From: CAYQVW01 sp964421245
GTDB lineage: Bacteria; Margulisbacteria; WOR-1; XYC2-FULL-46-14
Direction of reading: 5' to 3'
NCBI GenBank assembly: GCA_964421245.1
Contig: CAYQVW010000007.1
Span: forward strand, 12,594 to 76,593
Length of the DNA: 64,000 bases
The notes under the pieces are model-generated. The model did no database searches. It was not told the DNA's origin and saw nothing but the letters and a program-made list of their open reading frames with translations. Shown piece by piece: positions 49,574 through 56,332 of this stretch; the first letter of the stretch is position 1, and each line of letters starts with the position of its first letter. A program made the position numbers and the translations under genes.

Positions 49574-50680
49574 GTGATCAAAGTAACCAATAAATATCAG
49601 CTTATTCATCTTGGGATTGCGTCTACTAATCCTTCAGGAACTGTTCCACATGTTCCCCAGTTCGAGTTGATTTTTGATAGAGTGTTTGAAAGAGCACTTT
49701 GTTCGTTTGACTGTATTTCTCCAGAAGATAGATTAAAAGATAATACGCAAAGATATATAGATCCGGTTAGAGAAGCTGGTCTTGTAGATATCTCAGAAGC
49801 ACTTTCTGGATGGTTGGAAAATGGAAGGCTTATGAGAAGGAGTGGGATGGGACAAGAAGAGGTCGCCGAATTATATGCAGGGTTTGTTGAATATATTAAT
49901 GGAGGTCTTGATGATGGGAAGATTAGCAACAGTGCGGCAAAAATATTTTTGTATGCCCTAAATTGTTTTGCTGATTTAGGTGTTCATTATGATGCAATTT
50001 TAGAGAATCCCAGAAAGTCGTCTTCTGCTGAGCGTGCTGAGTATGTACAAGCCACACTTCGTTTGTGGAATGCTTATTCAAAAGAGCATAAAGTATCAGA
50101 TCAAAATGCTTTTGGTTTTAATCCTATTCCTCGAGGTAAAGAAATTGTTAGTAGGGTATATATTAGTGCAGACTTAACTGCTTCTCCCAGTAAAATAGTT
50201 AATGAATGGCATGCCGCTTTGAAAAAAACGGTCAATGATCTTTCGGTTCATTTTAAGGTTAATAAGTGGTTATCTGAGAAATATCATACGGTAGTAATAT
50301 ATGTAGGTGATGGTGAGAATGAGGCACTTAGGGTAGAAGATTCCTTGCGAACATTTTTAGACAACTGTGATCCAAAATTACTAAGTGAAACTGCTATGCC
50401 CACAGCTATTCCCCTGCAGAGAGGGATTTCCATTGCTCCTGAGCCAATCCAGGTCAATAAATTTGTTCCACTTTTAGCAGGCAGAAAAATTTCATATAGC
50501 AAATTAATAGCTGTTCTGTTTGAGTTAGCCTTTACTTTGGCCTTTGATGATATGAGACAGAATGAAAGACAGCCCTTGATAATTACCTCCGAAAGTTTGA
50601 GGGAATCCGCTAAAAAATATTTTCGACAGTTAATTTTTTCTTCTGGTATAAATCCAGATACGATGAGCTCTGCGCGATGA
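49574..50680 (+). CDS. Hypothetical protein (GTG start)
   Basis: Not recognised. The 368-aa soluble protein reads from GTG 49574 (then IKVTNKYQLIHLGIAS). The choice is supported by the promoter motif, which predicts transcription starting at this codon. It is helix-rich (EEVAELYAGFVEYINGGL) with a beta region around RVYISADLTASPSKIVNEWH and HTVVIYVGDGENEALRV. No signal peptide, membrane helix or catalytic motif was found. It follows the aminotransferase but has its own promoter. Confidence 0.65.
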   Translation: MIKVTNKYQLIHLGIASTNPSGTVPHVPQFELIFDRVFERALCSFDCISPEDRLKDNTQRYIDPVREAGLVDISEALSGWLENGRLMRRSGMGQEEVAELYAGFVEYINGGLDDGKISNSAAKIFLYALNCFADLGVHYDAILENPRKSSSAERAEYVQATLRLWNAYSKEHKVSDQNAFGFNPIPRGKEIVSRVYISADLTASPSKIVNEWHAALKKTVNDLSVHFKVNKWLSEKYHTVVIYVGDGENEALRVEDSLRTFLDNCDPKLLSETAMPTAIPLQRGISIAPEPIQVNKFVPLLAGRKISYSKLIAVLFELAFTLAFDDMRQNERQPLIITSESLRESAKKYFRQLIFSSGINPDTMSSAR

Positions 50681-50701
50681 CCTGGGAAGTGCTAAAAAAA
50701 A

Positions 50702-50878
50702 TTAAATCTCACCCTTCCTGAGTTTTTCTCCGAATTGTTTATTTTTTTTAGGGGTAAAGTAATAGAGAAAGCTAGATATTTCTTCCAACCACTCCAATTT
50801 TTGTTGTGGAGTGTATTTTTTGTATTCATCAGCTTTTTCTTGAGTGTATATGTAGAACGGATATTTTTTTTCTTTCAT
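50702..50878 (-). CDS. Small protein paired with a nucleotidyltransferase (58 aa)
   Basis: A short ORF from ATG 50878 to TAA 50702. The start overlaps the stop of the upstream nucleotidyltransferase (ATGA). The protein begins MKEKKYPFYIYTQEKADEY and contains TPQQKLEWLEEISSFLYYF and a Lys-rich end. The pattern T-P-x-x-K-L-E-W-L-E-E is, from memory, common in small partners of AbiEii/MNT-type nucleotidyltransferases. The pair resembles a toxin-antitoxin unit; which part would be toxic is not known. Confidence 0.65.
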   Translation of the reverse strand: MKEKKYPFYIYTQEKADEYKKYTPQQKLEWLEEISSFLYYFTPKKNKQFGEKLRKGEI

Positions 50879-51372
50879 TGTTTTCCAAATTCCTTCAATG
50901 CTTCAATGTCTGCCAAATCTATTGGCCGGCCGGCAATTTCTTTTAGTTTAATAAGATCATTAATCGAAGCCACATTTACTGTTACTCCCCACGCTTCAGT
51001 TATTATTCTCTTTTTGAAGGCTTTTTCAAAAGATAAATAATTTTTGGTCATTATATCAATACTTATGTAGGGATTATCAATGTCTCTAAAAGAGAAAACC
51101 TTCATATTTTTTTCTTCTCTCCACTCTTTTAGTTTTTCTGCATTAGCGAGTTCTTCTGCTTTGACTGGGACTTTTGGTGATAGGCCAAGTTCTTTTGTGA
51201 GGGATACAAACTTCAAAATATTCTCTTTATCCATTGCCAACATGAGATCAATATCTGAGGTTGCTCTTTGGATGCCATGCAGGTTAATGGCTATCCCTCC
51301 GATAACCAGATACTTAATCTTTTTCTCTTCTAATTTTTTGAAAATCCTTGGATAGATGCCTTTTTCTTTCAT
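50875..51372 (-). CDS. AbiEii/MNT-type nucleotidyltransferase
   Basis: A 165-aa protein with the minimal polymerase-beta fold: KIKYLVIGGIAINLHGIQRA (about 18-37, G-G-x-A-x-x-x-H-G) followed by TSDIDLMLAM with the paired catalytic Asp, and YISIDIMTK as the third acid. The C-terminal half is helical (VASINDLIKLKEIAGRPIDL, ADIEALKEF). Such proteins occur in toxin-antitoxin and phage-defence loci; this one overlaps a small gene downstream. A TATAAT box (51384-51379) is 6 nt before the ATG. Confidence 0.85.
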   Translation of the reverse strand: MKEKGIYPRIFKKLEEKKIKYLVIGGIAINLHGIQRATSDIDLMLAMDKENILKFVSLTKELGLSPKVPVKAEELANAEKLKEWREEKNMKVFSFRDIDNPYISIDIMTKNYLSFEKAFKKRIITEAWGVTVNVASINDLIKLKEIAGRPIDLADIEALKEFGKQ

Positions 51373-51439
51373 ATATAAATTATAACATGTTTAATATGGA
51401 TTTTGACCGAAGCGTTAAAGGGTTGGTTGTAAATTATGA

Positions 51440-51470
51440 CTGAAATTTTCTTTAAACTCTGCAGATAAAT
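51440..51470 (+). promoter_or_regulatory. Shared accessory promoter motif (copy 7), before 51475
   Basis: CTGAAATTTT from 51440, second box TGCAGATAAAT with its GA at 51464-51465, the closest match to the consensus. The ATG is exactly 35 nt from the motif start. Confidence 0.7.
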
Positions 51471-51474
51471 AAAC

Positions 51475-53011
51475 ATGGCGTTTAGTAGAAGAACACTTTT
51501 TAAATTAGCAGTGACTGCTCCCTTTGCAGCTCGAAGAGCAAAAGCAGGATCAAGAATTGCGCCAAGAACTTATGGAATCACTTATCATCCAGAGTTTCGC
51601 TTTGATCCAGAGTCTGGAGCATTTAATACTAGAGCAGTTATAAGAGATCTAGAGCAGATGAGGGCCCTAGGGGTAACTTTGGTTCGAGCGGACACAGCTT
51701 TTAAAAGAGTAAAAACGGATGCAGAAAACGCACTCGGATATGATCGGTGGTTTGTTTCCCAAGCGAAAAAAAATGGGTATGGATGTTTTGATGATTGTAA
51801 AGAGCAGAGAACAGATTGAGGCATGTGTACCACGTTTGAGATCATTAGTTCGTTATTGGCAACTGGGGAATGAACCTACTAACAGAACCTTTACAGATGA
51901 ATGGATGGGAAAAGATATTTCTTTGGATCAGGTTGTACAATGGTATTCGATTAATGCAAGACGCCTAAAAAAATTACATCCTGGAGCGAGAATTGTTCTT
52001 AATCCAAATGATCTCCCACGTTTTGATCGCTGGTATACTTCCTGGGTTAATTTCTATGAGGCGCTTGAGAGGGCTCGCGTCCCTTATGACATCGTTGGGG
52101 TTGATAGTTATCCTGGGGGAGCTTATCAAGGCGGATTTCCAAGTGATGTTGGTAGAACTATTGCAACAGCTAAGAAGCTTGGAGATAAATTTGGAAAACC
52201 AGTTTGGTTAGTTGAGAGCGGATCTCCAACTTTTGGAAGATCAGAAAAACTTCAAGCTAACTTTGTTAACGACGTTGTTGCTTCTGCAGCAAGGGCCAAA
52301 GCTGATGGTATTATTATTTATCAAGCTTTTGATGAACAGGCGGAATCGGAAGTGACGCGAGGTGTAGCGGGGTCAACAACAATAGAATCTAGCTTTGGAC
52401 TAATGACTGGGACAGGGCAAGCCAAGGCTGCTTATTCTACACTTCGAAGGATTATTGGTTTAGATCGCAGGGGAGAGGAGATTCCGTATACTTCTGCTGC
52501 TAATTGGTATTCTGTTCTCTCAAAAATATATAGACAAATTATGCCACTGGGGGGACCACTTGGATTTAATGATTTAGTCGATTATCCGGGATTAGATATA
52601 TTAACCGGTTTTGCATTGCGTTATGCACTTGGTAAAGGGATTGGGTCAATTAAAGACTTGAGTTGCAAAGAAGCATTGGGTGGATCTGTTGCAAGCACTG
52701 GTGCTTTGATGGTTGCAATGGATCGTTTTTATTCTGAGACAGGGACAAAACCACTGCTTCCTCTAGCCTATGCAGCACACATGATTCCAAGCGGACTTTC
52801 CATATTAAGTGGAACTATGCAGACTGCAACTTTTGCTGCTAAAGATATGTTGACGGTTAGGAGAATGTTTTTAACTTCTTTAGTTCCTGCTGGACTAGCT
52901 GGGGCATTTGGCTTTAAAATTAATATGCATTCTCTACTTCCTCTAGCCTTAGTTCCACTTTCAACCCTCGCGGCTAAAGCTTTAGAAGGCCACGTTTTGA
53001 AAAAAGAATAA
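51475..53011 (+). pseudogene. Tat-exported glycosidase-like protein, broken by a frameshift in an A8 run
   Basis: Two frames make one protein. 51475-51819 gives the N-terminus, with a Tat-like signal (SRRTLFKLAVTAPFAARRAKA) and GITYHPEFRF. The second frame, open from 51719 to 53011, gives the rest. They join at AAAAAAAA near 51768-51775, where dropping one A restores a continuous product of about 511 aa. The joined protein looks like a clan-A TIM-barrel glycosidase: VRYWQLGNEPTN (acid/base Glu), YDIVGVDSYPGG and KPVWLVESGSPTF (nucleophile Glu). A hydrophobic C-terminal region of about 150 residues follows. It is a sequencing error, a real mutation or a slippage site; I cannot tell which. Confidence 0.7.
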
Positions 53012-53014
53012 TGC

Positions 53015-53020
53015 TATAAT
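53015..53020 (+). promoter_or_regulatory. -10 box of the thiL operon
   Basis: TATAAT, 8 nt before ATG 53029. No good -35 element at 16-18 nt. Spacing to the ATG fits the leaderless pattern. Confidence 0.45.
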
Positions 53021-53028
53021 CTTCTTAT

Positions 53029-53928
53029 ATGAAACTCTCACAACTTGGTGAATTTGGATTGATTGACCTAATCAAAACAGCGCAAAAGAGTAAACGTGCT
53101 GATACTTATTTAGGAATTGGTGACGATTGCGCTGTTTTGAAATTAAAAATTAAAAAATCAAAATTAAAAACTGAGGAGCTATTTCAATTAATAACAACAG
53201 ATACGCTAATTGAAGGTGTTCACTTTAATCTAAAACATACGTCTTTTTTTGATCTTGGATACAAAGCAATGTTGGTGAATATTTCAGACATTGCGGCGAT
53301 GGGGGGGATTCCTACTCACGCTGTTGTGACGATTGGGGTTCCAAAAAATATTAAAGTCAAAAAACTCCTCCAATTTCAAAAAGGTCTAAATAAACTAGCG
53401 AAGAAATATAAGATCGACATTGTTGGAGGAGATACTGTTGCGTCACCAAAGGCAATAGTAGTTTCAATTACTCTTTTAGGGCAAGTAGAAAAGAAGTTCA
53501 TGTTGACTCGTTCAGATGCAAGGGTAGGAGATGTTATCTTGGTTACAGGTGTTTTTGGAGAACCTGCAGCTAATAGTTATAGGGTCAAGGGACAAGTGCC
53601 AAGGGTCAAGGAATGCAGGGAGATTGCGAAATCGGAATTGGCAACTTCAATGATTGATTCTTCAGATGGATTGGCTCGATCGCTTCAGGAAATTTCAAAA
53701 GCCTCAAAAGTTAGTTTCAAATTAGACTTTGATAAAATTCCAATAGCCAAAGGAGTGACGCTTGATCATGCTCTCTATGGTGGGGAAGAATATGAGTTGG
53801 TTTTTACCGCAAAAAAGAGGAATGTTAAAAAACTGCAAAAGATAGTAAAATGCAAAATAGTTGGAGAAGTTGTTTCTCGAGGTAAGGGAACAAAATTAAA
53901 GAAAGGATTTGAACATTTTGTCAGTTAA
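53029..53928 (+). CDS. thiL: Thiamine-monophosphate kinase
   Basis: Phosphorylates thiamine phosphate to the active cofactor. The 299-aa protein has LSQLGEFGLIDLIKTA, GDDCAVLK, TTDTLIEGVHFNL, MLVNISDIAAMGGIPTHAVV, DIVGGDTVASPKAIVVSITL and MIDSSDGLARSLQEI. Two repeat-like stretches are in frame: an AT-rich one giving LKIKKSKLKTEEL (about 38-50) and a GGGTCAA-type one giving RVKGQVPRVK (about 185-194). Both lie in loops between conserved motifs. It heads a five-gene run with overlaps at most junctions. Confidence 0.94.
   Translation: MKLSQLGEFGLIDLIKTAQKSKRADTYLGIGDDCAVLKLKIKKSKLKTEELFQLITTDTLIEGVHFNLKHTSFFDLGYKAMLVNISDIAAMGGIPTHAVVTIGVPKNIKVKKLLQFQKGLNKLAKKYKIDIVGGDTVASPKAIVVSITLLGQVEKKFMLTRSDARVGDVILVTGVFGEPAANSYRVKGQVPRVKECREIAKSELATSMIDSSDGLARSLQEISKASKVSFKLDFDKIPIAKGVTLDHALYGGEEYELVFTAKKRNVKKLQKIVKCKIVGEVVSRGKGTKLKKGFEHFVS
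53138..53172 (+). repeat. AAATTAAAAA-type repeat inside thiL
   Basis: Units AAATTAAAAATTAAAAAATC and AAAATTAAAAACTG encode a Lys-rich insertion right after the conserved GDDCAVLK motif. It could be chance in an AT-rich genome. Confidence 0.45.
53581..53611 (+). repeat. GGGTCAA-family repeat inside thiL
   Basis: Units GGGTCAA, GGGACAA, GTGCCAA, GGGTCAA read as R-V-K-G-Q-V-P-R-V-K, in the variable region before the conserved MIDSSDGL. Confidence 0.85.
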
Positions 53929-54979
53929 AAGATTTGTAGAATACGTAAAAATAGATAGCGAGTCTGGGAATGAGAAGAGATTTGCAAAGCGTTTAATTTC
54001 TGACTTAAAAAAACTTGGGTTTAAACCGACTCGTGATAAAACTGGAAACATCTTTGTAAACATAAGGGGAACAGTCAAAGATAGCCCAACAATTTTATTG
54101 AATGCTCATATCGATACCGTAACTCCTGGTAAAAATATTAAACCAAGAATTGTAAAAGGAAATGTTCGAAGTAATGGAAAAACAATTCTTGGGGCGGATA
54201 ATAAGGCTGGAGTTGCCGCAATTGTTGAAGCTTTAACTATTATAAAAAAAGAAGATATCCCCCATGGGAATATTCTTTTAGTCTTTACCGTACAAGAGGA
54301 GATCGGTCTTTATGGATCAAAGCATATTGATCGAAAAAAACTAAAAGCTGATTTTGGTTTTGTCTTTGATGGCGGTTCTCCAAATATAATCCATAATGCT
54401 GCTCCAGCCCAAAAAAATATGGAAGTTTGGATTAAGGGAAAAGCCTCTCATGCTGGGGTTCATCCCGAAGATGGAATTAATGCAATTAAAGTAGCGTCTG
54501 TTGCAATTTCCAAGATGAAACAGGGTAGGATCGATTACGAGACGACTGCCAATATTGGTATTATCAAAGGCGGAAAGGCTACCAATATTATTTCAGAAAA
54601 TGTATATGTGAAGGGGGAGGCACGCAGTCACGATCCAAAGAAATTAAAAAAACAAATGGATCATATGGTTGCTTGTTTCAAAGAAGCATGTAGAGAGCAT
54701 AAGGCGAGCTTAAAATATAAGATCAATGATATGTATCCTTCATTTAAAATTCCGTCTAATCATGAAATTTTCAAACTAATCCCTATAACCTATACCCTAG
54801 TTCCTAGCGGCGGTGGTTCCGATGCCAACATGTTTAATAAATACGGAATCCCTTCTATTATATTAGGAGTAGGGGCTCATAATCTGCATGGGGTGAAAGA
54901 AAAACTTTCGATTAGAGAATTCACAAAAGGGACTTTGATAATTGTGGACTTGATAAAGGAATGCACGAAAAGACCATAA
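53909..54979 (+). CDS. M20-family metallopeptidase, peptidase-T-like
   Basis: A 356-aa di-zinc peptidase. Metal ligands are seen in LLNAHIDTVTPGKN (about 65-78), LGADNKAGVAAIV (about 94-106) and FTVQEEIGLYGS with the catalytic Glu pair. The dimerisation domain includes KASHAGVHPEDGINAI, and the last ligand is near IILGVGAHNLHGVKEKL. It is a PepT/PepT2-like tripeptidase or carboxypeptidase; the substrate is inferred. A CCCTATAACC-type repeat encodes IPITYTLVPS before GGGSDANMF. It overlaps thiL by 20 nt. Confidence 0.88.
   Translation: MNILSVKRFVEYVKIDSESGNEKRFAKRLISDLKKLGFKPTRDKTGNIFVNIRGTVKDSPTILLNAHIDTVTPGKNIKPRIVKGNVRSNGKTILGADNKAGVAAIVEALTIIKKEDIPHGNILLVFTVQEEIGLYGSKHIDRKKLKADFGFVFDGGSPNIIHNAAPAQKNMEVWIKGKASHAGVHPEDGINAIKVASVAISKMKQGRIDYETTANIGIIKGGKATNIISENVYVKGEARSHDPKKLKKQMDHMVACFKEACREHKASLKYKINDMYPSFKIPSNHEIFKLIPITYTLVPSGGGSDANMFNKYGIPSIILGVGAHNLHGVKEKLSIREFTKGTLIIVDLIKECTKRP
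54781..54803 (+). repeat. CCCTATAACCTATACCC-type repeat inside the M20 peptidase gene
   Basis: Reverse-oriented relative of the ATAGGGTATAGGG repeat at 27683-27714. It reads P-I-T-Y-T-L-V-P in frame, just before GGGSDAN. Confidence 0.55.
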
Positions 54980-55491
54980 AAGAAAAATATTATTATAAAG
55001 GCCGCATGATCAACATGAAAGATGTTGAGGTTGGGCTGACTAATGGAAAAACCACTCATCGTGAAATTGTTGAACATCCTGGGGCAGTCGTTGTTATCGG
55101 TATAACTTCTGATAAAAAACTTGTTTTAATCAAACAATTTAGAAAACCAGTTGAAGAAATCATCGTTGAAGCCTGTGCCGGATTGGTTAATAAGGACGAG
55201 AAATTAGAAGATGCTGCAAAAAGAGAGTTAAAAGAAGAGACCGGATATACTGCAGGAAAGATTAAAAAAGTTCTTTCAGCCTATACTACCCCTGGATACT
55301 CAACCGAGGTGATTCACTACTTTGTTGCAACCGATCTTGAGCACGGCTCTCAAAAATTCGATGAAGATGAAAATATTGAAATATTCTTGCTCTCTATTGA
55401 TGAGGCTAAGAAACAAATTAGGGAAGGAAAAATTCGGGACAACAAGACAATTATTGCTATAATGTTAGCAAATGAAGAAACATCTACCTGA
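54961..55491 (+). CDS. NUDIX hydrolase, ADP-ribose pyrophosphatase type
   Basis: A 176-aa hydrolase with a complete Nudix box, G-x5-E-x7-REL-x-EETGY, in GLVNKDEKLEDAAKREL plus KEETGY (about 75-97). The lead-in HPGAVVVIGITSDKKLVLIK and QFRKPVEEIIVE is typical of ADP-ribose pyrophosphatases (ADPRase/NudF-like). The substrate is inferred. The start ATG lies 19 nt inside the peptidase gene; xerD starts 20 nt before its stop. Confidence 0.9.
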   Translation: MHEKTIKEKYYYKGRMINMKDVEVGLTNGKTTHREIVEHPGAVVVIGITSDKKLVLIKQFRKPVEEIIVEACAGLVNKDEKLEDAAKRELKEETGYTAGKIKKVLSAYTTPGYSTEVIHYFVATDLEHGSQKFDEDENIEIFLLSIDEAKKQIREGKIRDNKTIIAIMLANEETST

Positions 55492-56332
55492 TTTCCTAGA
55501 TTACATCAACCTCGAGCGAGGATACTCCAAACATACCGTAACAAATTATAAGAGAGATCTGGATCAATTCTTTGATTTTATTAAAGGTCGTCTGATCGAT
55601 CGAGATCGAGTTTCGCAATATATGAAAAAGATGACAGACGAAGGCTTTGCTCCGGCTAGTATTATGCGAAAGTTAGCAACCCTAAAAGCCTTTTTTCATT
55701 ATCTATTAGCAGAAGGTAAGATAGAAAATGATCCGACTGCCGATTTAAAACTTCCAAAGATTGGGAAACGCTTGCCCAAAGCCCTGACCATGAATGATGT
55801 TAGGAAATTATTGATTACTCCCAGAAAGTCTCTACGGGATAGGGCGGCTTTGGAATTGCTCTATGCATCTGGTCTGCGAGCGTCTGAGCTTATCGGATTA
55901 AAGCTTGGAGACATCAATTTCGAAGCCTCCTTTGTGAAGTGTTTTGGGAAGGGTGGTAAGGAGCGGATTGTTCCAATCGGACAAGTAGCAAAGGATGTTT
56001 TGAAAAAATATATTGAGACAGAGAGACCACAACAAATTAAAAAAGGAAAGATTCCTGAATCAATGTTTCTTGATCGAAATGGAACAGCTTTATCCCGCCA
56101 GGCGCTCTGGGATATTATTAAAAAATACGTGAAGAAATCCGGTTTAAAAAGCAAGACAACTACTCATACTCTACGTCACTCTTTTGCAACTCATCTTCTA
56201 GAAAACGGCGCTGATCTTAGAACCGTTCAAGAAATGTTGGGACATGCCAATATTGCAACTACTCAGATTTATACTGCAGTATCTCGCGAAAGGTTAAAGA
56301 AGGTTTATCGAAATGCACACCCTAGAGCATGA
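55472..56332 (+). CDS. xerD: Tyrosine recombinase XerC/XerD
   Basis: Site-specific recombinase resolving chromosome dimers. The 286-aa protein has a SAM-like core-binding domain (LDYINLERGYSKHTVTNYKR). The catalytic set is complete: Arg in YASGLRASELIGL, Lys in GKGGKERIVP, His-x-x-Arg in THTLRHSFATHLL, His in LGHANIATTQ and the nucleophile Tyr in IYTAVS. Its place in an operon of housekeeping genes argues for the chromosomal Xer protein rather than a phage integrase. Confidence 0.93.
   Translation: MKKHLPDFLDYINLERGYSKHTVTNYKRDLDQFFDFIKGRLIDRDRVSQYMKKMTDEGFAPASIMRKLATLKAFFHYLLAEGKIENDPTADLKLPKIGKRLPKALTMNDVRKLLITPRKSLRDRAALELLYASGLRASELIGLKLGDINFEASFVKCFGKGGKERIVPIGQVAKDVLKKYIETERPQQIKKGKIPESMFLDRNGTALSRQALWDIIKKYVKKSGLKSKTTTHTLRHSFATHLLENGADLRTVQEMLGHANIATTQIYTAVSRERLKKVYRNAHPRA

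Noticed and set aside
50735..51040. Plus-strand ORF of 101 codons
   Set aside because: It is antisense to the nucleotidyltransferase and its 58-aa partner, which have coupled starts and family motifs.
55472..56332. A phage or integrative element marked by the tyrosine recombinase
   Set aside because: The gene is embedded by overlaps in a housekeeping operon and no other mobile genes or att sites are nearby, so chromosomal Xer is the better reading.
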